The notes under the pieces: generated by a model
The model's input: only the letters and a program-made list of their open reading frames with translations
The model's database searches: none
What the model was told of the DNA's origin: nothing
Translations under genes and position numbers: made by a program
Source: Hahella sp.
GTDB taxonomy: Bacteria > Pseudomonadota > Gammaproteobacteria > Pseudomonadales > Oleiphilaceae
Direction: 5' to 3'
NCBI GenBank assembly: GCA_028280065.1
Contig: JANQMN010000034.1
Span: forward strand, 89,179-153,178
DNA length: 64,000 nucleotides
Shown: piece after piece, positions 52,373 through 62,186 of the stretch
Layout: each line of letters opens with the position of its first letter
Position numbering within the stretch: the first letter of the stretch is position 1

Positions 52373-54139
52373 TTAAACAGGCTCGAGGTAATGGACAAGT
52401 AGCTGGAGATTCCTGTTGCCCATATATTCGTTTACATCCAGTCGGAACACTACTCGTATATCTTTGCTACCCTGTACCAGGGTATCCGGCTCGGCATTGA
52501 ATTGAATCGCATCGAATAACTGGTCATTACGGCGATCGCGTAACAGCAGCTTGAGATGCCGTTGCCCGACGATGCGCCACTGCTCCAAGGCAAACACGCC
52601 ATCAAAAGTCGGCTCAGGAAATGCCTGCCCCCATGGGGCAGCCTGGCGCAACAGCTCGGCCATCTCCATGGTCATTTCCGCAGGGGACAGCTCCCCGTCG
52701 GTGACAATTTGGGCCTGCAATTGATCTGCGGTCAACATCGCCGTTACCTGTTGATCAAAGGCTTGGGCAAAGTCGTTATAACGCTCCTCGGCTAAGGTCA
52801 TTCCCGCCGCCATCGCATGACCACCAAACTTTTCCAGAAGGCCTACGTGCCTTTTAGCGATGGCATCCAGGCAGTCCCGCATATGCAGCCCGTTAATTGA
52901 ACGCGCCGACCCCTTTATTTCTCCGTCGTTTACCTTTGCGAAGGCGATGACCGGCCGATGCAGGCGCTCTTTCACTCTTGCCGCCAGGATTCCAATGACT
53001 CCTTGGTGCCACTCTTCATTGTAAAGGCAAATTCCCGTCGGTGTACCTGTTTCCTGGAGCTGCAATTGATCGAGAAGCACCGAAGCGGAATCCTTCATAT
53101 CCTGCTCGATCGCTTTCCGCGCTTGATTCAATCCATCAAGTTCCATGGCCATGGATGTCGCTTGGAGGCCATCCGTTTCCAGCAAACATTGAACTCCCAA
53201 CGACATATCCTCCAACCGACCGGCAGCATTGAGCCGTGGCCCGACAACAAATCCCAAATCCATGGCAACCAATCGCTCAGCGTTGCGGCCAGCCTGTTTA
53301 ATCAGGGCAGAAATTCCGGGACGACAAGCACTGGAACGAATTCGTCGTAAACCTTGCTCAACCAAAATCCGATTATTTCGATCCAAGGCTACAACATCTG
53401 CGACGGTGCCTAAAGCAACCAAATCCAGAAGTTGTCCTAGATTGGGTTCTGCAATGTTTTGCTTTAAAAACCAATTGCGTTCCCGGAGTTCGGCCCGAAG
53501 CGCCATCATCACGTAGAATATTACTCCGACACCCGCAATGCTTTTACTGGAAAACGTGCAGTCCGGATGATTCGGATTGACGATAACATCAGCAGCAGGC
53601 AAAGCATCACCGGGCAGGTGATGATCCGTGATCAATACCTTGCAGCCAAACGCTTTCGCCGCTTCCACACCTTCGATACTGGAGATTCCATTATCCACCG
53701 TAATAAGCAGATCAGGATGCTTTCCTTTGGCAACTTCAACAATTTCCGGGGTTAGGCCATAGCCAAAATCAAACCTGTTGGGCACCAGAAAATCGACCGA
53801 CTGGCAGCCGAATGACTGCAACGCCTGTACGGCTAACGCAGTACTGGTAGCCCCGTCCGCATCAAAGTCACCGATAATAAGTATTCGGGCATTTTGCGCC
53901 AAAGCATCAGCCAACAACACCGCCGCATCTTCGCAACCACGCATTTGGCTTGGCGCGATAAGTTTTGTCAGCGAACCATCACAATCCGAGTAATCAGTCA
54001 GCCCCCTGGCAGCAAACAGTCTGGCCAAGAGTGGTGACAAGTTGGCCTCAGGATCATGGAAACGGGAATTGAGCGAACGCCGAACTATCTTCTTTTTCAT
54101 GGACGACGATACATTCGGAGAACTTAGGATTTGAGGCAT
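52373..54139 (-). CDS. recJ: Single-stranded-DNA-specific exonuclease RecJ
   Basis: RecJ is a 5'-3' single-strand exonuclease in recombination and mismatch/base-excision repair. The 588-residue protein has the DHH phosphoesterase motifs IIGDFDADGATSTALA (motif I), LLITVDNGISS, VLITDHHLPGD (the DHH itself) and VGPRLNAAGRLEDM; the DHHA1 domain carries GSARSINGLHMRDCLDAIA and FGGHAMAAGMTL. The start could also be the internal ATG (MKKKIVRRSLN), 13 codons in. It sits between thrC and prfB. Confidence 0.95.
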   Translation of the reverse strand: MPQILSSPNVSSSMKKKIVRRSLNSRFHDPEANLSPLLARLFAARGLTDYSDCDGSLTKLIAPSQMRGCEDAAVLLADALAQNARILIIGDFDADGATSTALAVQALQSFGCQSVDFLVPNRFDFGYGLTPEIVEVAKGKHPDLLITVDNGISSIEGVEAAKAFGCKVLITDHHLPGDALPAADVIVNPNHPDCTFSSKSIAGVGVIFYVMMALRAELRERNWFLKQNIAEPNLGQLLDLVALGTVADVVALDRNNRILVEQGLRRIRSSACRPGISALIKQAGRNAERLVAMDLGFVVGPRLNAAGRLEDMSLGVQCLLETDGLQATSMAMELDGLNQARKAIEQDMKDSASVLLDQLQLQETGTPTGICLYNEEWHQGVIGILAARVKERLHRPVIAFAKVNDGEIKGSARSINGLHMRDCLDAIAKRHVGLLEKFGGHAMAAGMTLAEERYNDFAQAFDQQVTAMLTADQLQAQIVTDGELSPAEMTMEMAELLRQAAPWGQAFPEPTFDGVFALEQWRIVGQRHLKLLLRDRRNDQLFDAIQFNAEPDTLVQGSKDIRVVFRLDVNEYMGNRNLQLLVHYLEPV

Positions 54140-54253
54140 AAGAGGCTTGCTATTTAGCGGACTGACTTAAAAAACAATGGCTAGACAAATGCAAAACCAG
54201 CACACCAGTGATCTAGTTACCGGCTTTGCATCTGGTAGAAGAGTACAAAAAAC

Positions 54254-55648
54254 TTAATGTAGATGCTGCTGCATAAAGCCTTGCACCGCTTCCAAGGAGT
54301 TGTCTACCACAGTAAATTTTTCTTCCCGGCTAAACAAGTCCGCCATATGCGGTGGCAGAGCCGGTTCCCTAGGGATGCCGGCTTTTTCCACCGCTTCCGG
54401 AAATTTCGCCGGGTGCGCGGTACCCAAGGTCACCATTGGCACACTCGGATCCCGGCTGCAAGCGCGGGCTGCGGCGACACCAATTGCCGAATGAGGATCG
54501 ATAATTTCACCGGTTTGCTTAAATAGCTGGTCAATCATCTGCAGGGTTGCATCGTCATTCACGGCATGGGAATCGAACAGCTTGCGGGCCTGCTGCCAAC
54601 GGTAATCCTCTATTTCCACATCTTCTTTGGCGTTCATTTTTTCCATCACTGAGGCGAGCTGGTCGCCACGGCGGCCATATAAATCGAATAACAGGCGCTC
54701 GAAATTCGATGACACGACAATGTCCATGCTAGGTGACAGCGTGTGTTGCAAGGGGTGCATCTGATAGAGATTGTTACTCATAAAGCGATGCAAAATATCA
54801 TTTTGATTGGTGGCAATGACCAGTTGGTTTATTGGCAAGCCCATATTCCGCGCCAAATACCCGGCAAAGATGTCGCCGAAATTTCCCGTCGGGACCGAAA
54901 ACGCCACGCTTCGGTAGGGTGCTCCCAGGCTGATTGCGGCATGGAAATAATAGACAATTTGCGCCATTATCCGTGCCCAATTGATTGAATTCACTGCAAC
55001 CAACTGGCGATCCTTCAAAAAGGACTGGTCGTTGAAACTCGCCTTTACCATGCCTTGGCAATCGTCAAAATTACCTTTCACCGCCAGATTGAACACGTTA
55101 TCGGCAAGGATAGTTGTCATCTGGCGACGCTGAACTTCAGAAACACGCTGATGCGGGTGCAGGATAAAAATATCCACGTGCTTTGAGTGCCGGCAACCTT
55201 CAATAGCCGCGGACCCAGTGTCTCCTGACGTCGCACCTAAAATGGCTACTTGCTGCTGGCGCTTCTCCAACACATGATCGACGAGTCTACCGAGTAACTG
55301 CAGCGCGAAGTCTTTAAAAGCCAGGGTAGGTCCGTGAAACAGCTCCAAAAGCCACTCGTTTTCCGCCAGTTGTTTTAAGGGAGCTCGTGCGGCATGGGAA
55401 AACGTGCCATAGGTTTCCTTCACGATCGCATCAAAAGCTTCCGAGTCGATGCAATCCTCCACGAATGGCAGCATGATTTTAGTGGCCAATTGCTCATATG
55501 ACATCGACGCCATTGCAGCAATTTCTTCTGCCGTGAAAACCGGTAAGAACTCCGGCACATACAAACCGCCGTCCGAAGCCAGGCCAGCGAGCAGAACTTC
55601 TTCAAAATTTAGAGAGGGAGCTTGCCCCCGAGTACTGATATATTTCAC
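54254..55648 (-). CDS. thrC: Threonine synthase
   Basis: ThrC converts O-phosphohomoserine to threonine with PLP. The 464-residue protein is of the longer class found in proteobacteria: MKYISTRGQAPSLNFEEVLL, the PLP lysine in GPTLAFKDFALQLLGR, LGATSGDTGSAAIEGC, and FSVPTGNFGDIFAGYLA. It starts 19 bp after hom, so homoserine dehydrogenase and threonine synthase form an operon, with recJ further on. Confidence 0.96.
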   Translation of the reverse strand: MKYISTRGQAPSLNFEEVLLAGLASDGGLYVPEFLPVFTAEEIAAMASMSYEQLATKIMLPFVEDCIDSEAFDAIVKETYGTFSHAARAPLKQLAENEWLLELFHGPTLAFKDFALQLLGRLVDHVLEKRQQQVAILGATSGDTGSAAIEGCRHSKHVDIFILHPHQRVSEVQRRQMTTILADNVFNLAVKGNFDDCQGMVKASFNDQSFLKDRQLVAVNSINWARIMAQIVYYFHAAISLGAPYRSVAFSVPTGNFGDIFAGYLARNMGLPINQLVIATNQNDILHRFMSNNLYQMHPLQHTLSPSMDIVVSSNFERLLFDLYGRRGDQLASVMEKMNAKEDVEIEDYRWQQARKLFDSHAVNDDATLQMIDQLFKQTGEIIDPHSAIGVAAARACSRDPSVPMVTLGTAHPAKFPEAVEKAGIPREPALPPHMADLFSREEKFTVVDNSLEAVQGFMQQHLH

Positions 55649-55667
55649 GATTAGTTCCCGCCCGCAA

Positions 55668-56966
55668 TTAATCTTCCGATACTGCCACTCGGATGCGTTT
55701 CACTTGGCCAGCCACTTCTTCCAACGCTTCTATCGCCTGGGTAGCGTGATTCATATTTTTTTCCTGCACGACATGGGTCAGCATGACTAACGGAATCAAA
55801 CCATCGTGCTCTTCGGTTTCCTTCTGGGTAATGGACTCGATGTTAATTCCATGCTCACTGAGAATCGTGGCAACCTTTGCCAGAACTCCCGGGTGATCCT
55901 GTACCAAAATGCGCAAGTAGTAGGCCGATGTAATCTCTTCGACTGAAACCACAGACAGATCATTGAGCTGATCGGCATTGTGGCCAAGCGATGGCACCCC
56001 AACCGTTGATCCCTGTTTACGCGCCCTGGCGATATCAATGAGATCCGCCACAACAGCAGAGGCGGTGGCCATCGAACCTGCACCGGCCCCATAATAAAGT
56101 GTTTGACCAACGGCATCGCCGTCAATCACGACCGCATTCATCACGCCATCGACCTTAGCGATTAAATGCTGCTCAGAAATCAGCGTTGGATGCACTCGCA
56201 ATTCCACGCCGTGTTCCAGCCGTTTGGCGATTCCAAGATGTTTGATACGATAGCCGAACTCTTCAGCATAGCGTACATCCGAGGGCGCAATATCGCTGAT
56301 GCCTTCAGTATAAGCACGCTCAAACTGCAACGGGATTCCAAAAGCCACGGAAGCCAGAATCGTCAGCTTATGCGCGGCATCGATACCTTCCACATCAAAT
56401 GTGGGATCTGCTTCGGCGTAACCCAGTTCCTGCGCTTCCTTTAACACATCTTCAAAGGTGCGCCCCTTATCCCGCATTTCGGTCAGGATAAAGTTGCCCG
56501 TGCCATTAATAATGCCTGCAAGCCACTTGATTTCGTTTGCCGCCAAACCTTCCCGGAGGGCTTTGATCACCGGAATTCCGCCTGCAATGCCCGCTTCAAA
56601 GGCAACGGTCACGCCTTTTTCGCGGGCCAGATCAAAGATTTCATTGCCATATTCAGCGATCAACGCTTTGTTGGCGGTTACCACGTGTTTACCGGCTTCC
56701 ACGGCTTGCATGACCAAATCTTTGGCAACAGTCGTGCCACCGATTAGCTCGATAACCACATCAACTTCGGGATTTCGCACCACATCAAAGACATTTTCAG
56801 TGTGAGCTATACCGTTCAAATCACAGGTAGGATTCATGTTGCGCGATGCCACCTGAATAATGTCTATAGGCATGCCGCAACGTGCCGCAATTTCCTGCTT
56901 ATTTTTCACCAAGAGGTTAAATGTACCACCTCCAACTGTGCCCAAACCGCACAACCCCACCTTCAT
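55668..56966 (-). CDS. hom: Homoserine dehydrogenase
   Basis: Hom reduces aspartate semialdehyde to homoserine. The 432-residue monofunctional enzyme has the NAD(P) motif VGLCGLGTVGGGTFNLL, VVTANKALIAEYG, the substrate region AGGIPVIKALREGLAANEI and EAQELGYAEADPTFDVEG, and a C-terminal ACT domain (SAYYLRILVQDHPGVLAKVA) for threonine feedback. It precedes thrC by 19 bp and follows the alaC-type aminotransferase by 111 bp. Confidence 0.96.
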   Translation of the reverse strand: MKVGLCGLGTVGGGTFNLLVKNKQEIAARCGMPIDIIQVASRNMNPTCDLNGIAHTENVFDVVRNPEVDVVIELIGGTTVAKDLVMQAVEAGKHVVTANKALIAEYGNEIFDLAREKGVTVAFEAGIAGGIPVIKALREGLAANEIKWLAGIINGTGNFILTEMRDKGRTFEDVLKEAQELGYAEADPTFDVEGIDAAHKLTILASVAFGIPLQFERAYTEGISDIAPSDVRYAEEFGYRIKHLGIAKRLEHGVELRVHPTLISEQHLIAKVDGVMNAVVIDGDAVGQTLYYGAGAGSMATASAVVADLIDIARARKQGSTVGVPSLGHNADQLNDLSVVSVEEITSAYYLRILVQDHPGVLAKVATILSEHGINIESITQKETEEHDGLIPLVMLTHVVQEKNMNHATQAIEALEEVAGQVKRIRVAVSED

Positions 56967-57077
56967 ACTCTTCGTCTCCGCTCACTGGTTCCTGCGGAAC
57001 CTTTTACCTAAATAAAACGTTTCAAACAGCTTAATCTTTTCGCTTCTGGACAGCCTGCATAGTTCAATCAAATGTCG

Positions 57078-58262
57078 TTAGTCGATGTACCCATCCTGAC
57101 GAAACATAGTCTTGATGCCTCGAACCGCCTGCTTGGTGCGATGCTCATTTTCAATGAGCGCAAATCGCACATGCCCATCTCCATAGTGACCGAATCCTAC
57201 CCCTGGCGAAACGGCGACTTTCGCCTCCTTCAAGAGCTTCTTGGAAAACTCCAGGGAACCCATTGCCCGATACGGCTCGGGAATCTTCGCCCAGACGAAC
57301 ATCGTGGCTTTGGGCTTATCCACCTTCCAGCCGATATTATTCAAGCCGTTGCACAGAGAGTCCCGGCGCTTCTGGTATTGCGCGCAGATTGTCTTAACGC
57401 AGTCCTGTTCCCCCTCAAGCGCGGCGATCGCAGCCACCTGAATCGGAGTGAATGTGCCATAGTCGAGATAGGACTTGATGCGCGCCAAAGCGCCAATCAA
57501 GGTGGCATTCCCACAGCAAAAACCGACCCGCCAGCCGGGCATATTGTAACTCTTGGATAGGGAGAAAAACTCGACTGCGATCTCCTTAGCACCCTCCACC
57601 TGTAGAATCGAAGGCGCTTGATAACCGTCAAATACGATATCGGCATAGGCGATATCTTGCACTACCCAAATGGAATGCTCTTTGGCAATGGCGACCACGC
57701 GCTCAAAGAACTCCAAATCAATACACTGGGTGGTTGGATTACTGGGAAAATTGAGAAGCAGCATTTTGGGTTTTGGCCAAGAATCCAAAATGGCTTTTTC
57801 CAGCTCCGCGAAAAAATCCACGTCTTCCGCAATAGGGACATGACGAATATCCGCACCGGCAATAACAAAACCGTAAGGATGGATCGGGTAGCTCGGATTG
57901 GGTACCAGCACCGCATCCCCTTGGGACATGGTAGCCAAAGCCAAATGTGCCAGTCCCTCTTTCGAGCCTATCGTCACAATAGCTTCGGTTTCCGGGTCCA
58001 AATCCACTTCATAGCGACGCTTGTACCACTGCGTAATGGCGCGTCGTAGCCGCGGAATGCCTTTTGACTGAGAATAGCGGTGAGTGTCGCCACGCTGCAC
58101 GGTTTCAGTCAGCTTGTCAACTATGTGCTTGGGCGTAGGCTGGTCAGGATTGCCCATACCAAAGTCGATGATATCCTCACCACGGGCTCGCGCTTGCTGT
58201 TTTAATTCACCAACGATGTTAAAAACATAGGGCGGTAGACGGCTGATGCGGGCAAATTCCAT
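57078..58262 (-). CDS. alaC: Alanine transaminase AlaC (class I/II aminotransferase)
   Basis: A 394-residue PLP fold-type I aminotransferase. The start [20 protein letters not shown] and [20 protein letters not shown] are typical of the AlaC/YfdZ group, which makes alanine from pyruvate and glutamate. The PLP lysine is in [20 protein letters not shown], the cofactor-binding Asp/Tyr in [14 protein letters not shown], and the carboxylate-binding Arg near [12 protein letters not shown]. It lies upstream of hom-thrC; in Pseudomonas a homologue likewise sits close to hom. Confidence 0.9.
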   Translation of the reverse strand: MEFARISRLPPYVFNIVGELKQQARARGEDIIDFGMGNPDQPTPKHIVDKLTETVQRGDTHRYSQSKGIPRLRRAITQWYKRRYEVDLDPETEAIVTIGSKEGLAHLALATMSQGDAVLVPNPSYPIHPYGFVIAGADIRHVPIAEDVDFFAELEKAILDSWPKPKMLLLNFPSNPTTQCIDLEFFERVVAIAKEHSIWVVQDIAYADIVFDGYQAPSILQVEGAKEIAVEFFSLSKSYNMPGWRVGFCCGNATLIGALARIKSYLDYGTFTPIQVAAIAALEGEQDCVKTICAQYQKRRDSLCNGLNNIGWKVDKPKATMFVWAKIPEPYRAMGSLEFSKKLLKEAKVAVSPGVGFGHYGDGHVRFALIENEHRTKQAVRGIKTMFRQDGYID

Positions 58263-58504
58263 ATGGGCTCCGGGTTAGGGCGCTACGATTGAACAAAGCA
58301 AAATAGCAGGCCAAGATACCTTCGCGCCAATACCCTGTCAAATGCCAAAGGATTTTTCAATCAACAACAATCACTCGAGATCCGATCCTAACGGGACATC
58401 CCATTCTCACCGATATAACCCCGGCCAAATCCAAAATGCGGATAATCTATTCGCATAAACAGTGAGCCGTTCTATTATTATCAAAAACACAACAGGGAAT
58501 AATA
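58263..58504. other. Intergenic region alaC / small lipoprotein gene
   Basis: These 242 bases lie between divergent genes. The notable element is an imperfect palindrome at 58436-58456 (ATGCGGATA, ATC spacer, TATTCGCAT; one mismatched pair in 9-bp arms), 48 bp before the ATG of the small lipoprotein gene. Downstream bases up to the ATG are AT-rich. Confidence 0.4.
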
Positions 58505-58747
58505 ATGCAATATCTACCATTAAGGGGAGTTGGCTCCACACTTACCAGTATCTGTTTGACAATGAGTCTCACCCTAGTCACGAGCTGCGACGCGAGCCGG
58601 CCTTTCGGTGACTACAGCAACTACGATCTTCGAGAACAACACACCGAATGCAGATCCAGCAACTTGTCACCAGGCGGTGCGCAACGCTGCCGCAACATAG
58701 AAAAGGAGTGTGAAATCCGCAAAAAAGAAACCGGCTTTCGGTGTTAG
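58505..58747 (+). CDS. Putative small Cys-rich lipoprotein
   Basis: An 80-residue protein with a signal-like N terminus and a lipobox LVTSC (lipidated Cys28). The mature part is short and hydrophilic, with four further cysteines (49, 62, 69, 80), suggesting two disulfides (HTECRSSNL; AQRCRNIEKECEIRKKETG; terminal Cys80). AGGGA precedes the ATG. I recognise no family. It is convergent with the OmpA-DsbC fusion gene, 23 bp away; the paired cysteines would make it a conceivable client of that isomerase, but this is only inference. Confidence 0.6.
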   Translation: MQYLPLRGVGSTLTSICLTMSLTLVTSCDASRPFGDYSNYDLREQHTECRSSNLSPGGAQRCRNIEKECEIRKKETGFRC

Positions 58748-58770
58748 CCCGTTGGTAGGACATAATCATC

Positions 58771-59979
58771 CTACTGAGCTGCAATACCCAAGCCGTTGGC
58801 CAAAGCTTCCGCCGGCAGGTAACCCGGAATTAGCCTACCCTCTTCCGTAACGATGGCTGGGGTTCCGGTAATTCCGATGTTTTGCCCCAGTTCATACTGT
58901 GCAGCAACGGGATTTTCACAGGTCAAGGGTGGCGGAACCTTCCCGGTTTTCGCATAAGTCATCGCATCTTGCTGATCGTCGGCGCACCAGACGGAAACGA
59001 GCTTGTCATAACTACTAGAACCAATCCCAGCACGCGGAAACGCCATATAATTGATTTGAATTCCCAAAGCATTCATTTTCGGGACCTCTAAATGCAACTT
59101 GCGGCAGTAACCGCAATCGATATCCGTAAACACGGTTACCTTGGCTTTCACCTTATTATCCTTTGGAGCAAACACAACCTGCTGCGCCTCGGGAATATTT
59201 CCAATGAATTCCGATCTACTGACTTCCCGCCGTTTTTCGGCAAGGTTGGTAATACGCCCGTCTTTCACCTGGAAGATATCGCCCGGAACAAAAAACTGTC
59301 CGTCAGCACTAATATAGATTGACTGGGGATTATTGGATTCGACCTCGTACACACCAGGGATAGGGCTAGGATTAACGCTAGAAATTTTTAAACCAGGTAC
59401 TGCTTCTCCCAATCGACTAACGATTTCTTTTTCCGCATTGGCCTCATTTCCAAAATTAGTTAACTCAGCTCGTTTGTCCTCTTCAACTATCTCTTCTACC
59501 TTAGAGTCAGATTCGATTTTTTGAGGTTCAATCCGGTCTTTGTCATATGTAGCCACATAGACTAACTCTACTCGGCGATTGGTGTGATGATTGTCAATTA
59601 TTAGAGGAAAATCACTGCCCCAAGAGAACTCTTGTATCCTATGAGGCTCCAAACCTGATTCCCTTATGACATCAGCAACCAGACCTGCCCGTTTTTTAGC
59701 TAAAATTTGGTTGTATTCTGCTCTACCTTGGTGATCGCTATAACCATGGACTTGAAGCTGATACTCCGGATGATGTTTAAGAAACTCAGCATGCATATTC
59801 AATATTTGCTTGTTCTTTTCAGATGGCCCTTCCTGGTTAAATTCAAAAAACAGTATTCTTGGCTGCGGAAATTGTGTGGCGCCAACGGCAACCGCGCTAT
59901 TCACACCAAATGCCGCAAATAGTAGAGAAAATGCCAGCGCTATACCGAGCAATACAGATTTTTTAAACGAGCTAGTCAA
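58771..59979 (-). CDS. dsbC: OmpA-like peptidoglycan-binding domain fused to thiol:disulfide isomerase DsbC
   Basis: DsbC reshuffles wrong disulfides in the periplasm. This 402-residue protein starts with a signal sequence (about 1-33, ending AVAVGA), then an OmpA-like domain (about 41-142) with HGYSDHQGRAEYN, AKKRAGLVADVI and HTNRRVEL. Asp82 and Arg97 match the Asp/Arg pair that binds diaminopimelate in OmpA. An acidic linker (143-180) leads to a complete DsbC: dimerisation domain 181-250 (AVPGLKISSVNPSPIPGVYE), thioredoxin fold with Cys289-Gly-Tyr-Cys292, structural cysteines 332 and 354, and cis-Pro374 in GITGTPAIV. Ordinary DsbC is about 240 residues. The fusion should anchor the isomerase to the cell wall. 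The place after xerD is the normal dsbC locus. Confidence 0.93.
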   Translation of the reverse strand: MTSSFKKSVLLGIALAFSLLFAAFGVNSAVAVGATQFPQPRILFFEFNQEGPSEKNKQILNMHAEFLKHHPEYQLQVHGYSDHQGRAEYNQILAKKRAGLVADVIRESGLEPHRIQEFSWGSDFPLIIDNHHTNRRVELVYVATYDKDRIEPQKIESDSKVEEIVEEDKRAELTNFGNEANAEKEIVSRLGEAVPGLKISSVNPSPIPGVYEVESNNPQSIYISADGQFFVPGDIFQVKDGRITNLAEKRREVSRSEFIGNIPEAQQVVFAPKDNKVKAKVTVFTDIDCGYCRKLHLEVPKMNALGIQINYMAFPRAGIGSSSYDKLVSVWCADDQQDAMTYAKTGKVPPPLTCENPVAAQYELGQNIGITGTPAIVTEEGRLIPGYLPAEALANGLGIAAQ

Positions 59980-60066
59980 GAGTATTTTCCGTCTATATTA
60001 AGGTTGAAACTAACGACACCGAAATTACACAATAGTTCCCACTGGTTCCATGAATTCTGTGTAACA

Positions 60067-60975
60067 TTATCCACGAGGATGATGTTCAGCGTGCAAGTTT
60101 TGCAAACGCGCTTTGGCAATATGAGTATAGATTTGAGTAGTGGATAAATCGCTATGCCCAAGCAGTAGCTGCACTACCCGCAAATCTGCACCGTTATTCA
60201 GTAAATGGGTTGCAAAAGCGTGCCGCAGGGTGTGTGGAGTAATATTTTTGCGAATGCCGCTACGTTGCGCGTAAAGCTTGATCCGATGCCAGAATGTCTG
60301 GCGGGTCATGAATTGCCGCCGGGTGCTGGGAAATACCACAGGACTGGACGCCGAACCCATCAACTCCGCTCTTGCAGTTTTCAAATACAAGAGCAGACGC
60401 TCAACTGCCGGATCGCCCAATGGCACTAAGCGCTCTTTTCCGCCTTTGCCGGTGATCCGAATTACACCCTGCCGCAGATTGATGTGCTGGAGCTCAAGGC
60501 TGACTAATTCAGAGACACGCAAACCGCTGGCATAAAGCACCTCCAACATCACCATATCCCGATGTTCGATGGGATCTTCAATATCGGGCTCTGCAAGCAA
60601 CTGCTCGACTTCAATTTCGGTAAGCGCTGCAGGCAATGGTTTACTGACTTTTGGGTGATCGATATTGAGCGTCGGATCTTCCTGCAAAAGGTTTTCCCGC
60701 ACCAGATATCGGTAAAATTTACGCAGCGTCGATAAGTTCCGTGCAGTGGAAGTCGACTTCGCACCAGTTCTAATCTGTTCTGCCAGATAAGAGAACAGTT
60801 CATTTCGGCTAGCTTGCTGAAGATTGCGATTTTGCATAGCCAACCAGCGAGCCAATTTTTGCAAATCCGTTCGATAAGCCGATTGCGTGTTGGCACTCAA
60901 GCCTGATTCCAACCAGAGATTATCAACAAACCGATCAATCAGTTCATTGTCCCTGCCGGATATCTTAGCTGCCAT
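60067..60975 (-). CDS. xerD: Site-specific tyrosine recombinase XerD
   Basis: XerD, with XerC, resolves chromosome dimers at dif. The 302-residue protein has the SAM-like N-terminal domain (VDNLWLESGLSANTQSAYRT) and the catalytic domain with Arg in YASGLRVSELVSLEL, Lys in TGKGGKERLVPLG, the HTLRHAFATHLLNNGADLR box, GHSDLSTTQ and the nucleophile Tyr in IYTHI. Its gene precedes the dsbC fusion, as in Pseudomonas and E. coli (xerD-dsbC-recJ). Confidence 0.96.
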   Translation of the reverse strand: MAAKISGRDNELIDRFVDNLWLESGLSANTQSAYRTDLQKLARWLAMQNRNLQQASRNELFSYLAEQIRTGAKSTSTARNLSTLRKFYRYLVRENLLQEDPTLNIDHPKVSKPLPAALTEIEVEQLLAEPDIEDPIEHRDMVMLEVLYASGLRVSELVSLELQHINLRQGVIRITGKGGKERLVPLGDPAVERLLLYLKTARAELMGSASSPVVFPSTRRQFMTRQTFWHRIKLYAQRSGIRKNITPHTLRHAFATHLLNNGADLRVVQLLLGHSDLSTTQIYTHIAKARLQNLHAEHHPRG

Positions 60976-61007
60976 GAGTTCAAGAAGGGTAACTTGGGCA
61001 AAAAGGC

Positions 61008-61038
61008 AAAAAAAACGGCATCATCAGATACCGTTTTT
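61008..61038 (-). terminator. Rho-independent terminator after rplS
   Basis: On the minus strand, AAAAACGGTATC, loop TGAT, then GATGCCGTTTTTTTT forms a strong hairpin followed by a T-run. It lies 25 bp past the rplS stop and before xerD, so it should end the rpsP-rimM-trmD-rplS transcript. Confidence 0.85.
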
Positions 61039-61062
61039 CCATAACTGCGACCAACCTTGAGG

Positions 61063-61419
61063 TTAGTCCAGCTTTTCTTTGATTCGTGCCGCCCGACCGC
61101 TCAACTCGCGCAAGTAGTAGAGTTTCGCCTTACGGACATCGCCGCGACGCTTGACTTTAATGCTGTCAACCAAAGGACTGTAGGATTGAAAGGTCCTTTC
61201 GACACCGACGCCGTAAGAAACCTTGCGTACAGTGAAAGATGAATTCAGTCCGCGATTACTCTTTGCAATCACCACACCTTCATAAGCCTGCAAACGCTCG
61301 CGTGTGCCTTCCACAACCTTAACGTTAACAATTACAGTGTCACCCGGAGCAAAGTCTGGGATTTCCTTATTCATCTGCTCAGCTTCAAGCTGGGCAATGA
61401 TTGAATTTTTGTTACTCAT
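61063..61419 (-). CDS. rplS: 50S ribosomal protein L19
   Basis: L19 lies at the 30S-50S interface. The 118-residue protein has [58 protein letters not shown] and the C-terminal [20 protein letters not shown], all standard. It is the last gene of the rpsP-rimM-trmD-rplS operon, 32 bp after trmD and followed by a terminator. Confidence 0.98.
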   Translation of the reverse strand: MSNKNSIIAQLEAEQMNKEIPDFAPGDTVIVNVKVVEGTRERLQAYEGVVIAKSNRGLNSSFTVRKVSYGVGVERTFQSYSPLVDSIKVKRRGDVRKAKLYYLRELSGRAARIKEKLD

Positions 61420-61451
61420 GGCTCGCTCCCAACCAGTTTAAATTTAAAGCG

Positions 61452-62186
61452 TTAATCTGTGTGATCCAACTGTTCGAGAATTTCTTTCTCTTCTTCGGAC
61501 AGATCACGGTTATTCACTAAATCCGGACGCCGTTGCAATGTTCGCCGAATCGACTCTTCGAGCCTCCATCGACGAATTTTTTCATGATTGCCACTTAATA
61601 GCACCGGCGGCACGGCCTTACCCTTATATGACTCTGGTCGAGTATAGTGCGGGCAGTCCAACCAACCATTTTCAAAGGAGTCTAGTACGGCAGATTCACT
61701 GTGCCCCAAGACTCCGGGGATCAATCTCGCAACTCCGTCGATAACGGCGGCGGCTGCAATTTCCCCCCCACTCAGCACGAAATCTCCGAGCGACCACTCT
61801 TCATCGATTTCACACTGAATAATCCTTTCGTCGATTCCTTCATAACGACCGCAAACCAGAAGCATCCCTTGTTCCTGCGCCACTTCACGCAGCATCGCCT
61901 GCCTGACAGGTATACCTTGCGGGCTTAAATAGATCCGCCGAACACCGTTCGGCAAACTTTTTTGGCCGTCCTGCAGCGCCGCGACTAGCGGCTCTACTTT
62001 CATAATCATGCCTGGACCGCCTCCGTAGGGGCGGTCGTCGACCGTCCGATGGACGTCGTGGGTGTAATCCCTGGGATTCCAGGTTTGCAAATTTATCAGT
62101 CCTGACTGTAACGCCCGACCAACAACACCCTGCTGCAAGGTTGCCTGTATCATGTCCGGAAATAGTGTGACAACACCAAAAAACAC
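61452..62186 (-). CDS. trmD: tRNA (guanine37-N1)-methyltransferase TrmD
   Basis: TrmD makes m1G37 in tRNAs reading CNN codons, preventing +1 frameshifting. It is a SPOUT trefoil-knot enzyme: [55 protein letters not shown], and the knot segment [18 protein letters not shown]. The frame is open to an ATG at 62204, but the GTG at 62186 (overlapping the rimM stop as TAGTG) has CGGAG at five-base spacing and starts where homologues do, giving 244 residues. It is in the rpsP operon. Confidence 0.95.
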   Translation of the reverse strand: MFFGVVTLFPDMIQATLQQGVVGRALQSGLINLQTWNPRDYTHDVHRTVDDRPYGGGPGMIMKVEPLVAALQDGQKSLPNGVRRIYLSPQGIPVRQAMLREVAQEQGMLLVCGRYEGIDERIIQCEIDEEWSLGDFVLSGGEIAAAAVIDGVARLIPGVLGHSESAVLDSFENGWLDCPHYTRPESYKGKAVPPVLLSGNHEKIRRWRLEESIRRTLQRRPDLVNNRDLSEEEKEILEQLDHTD

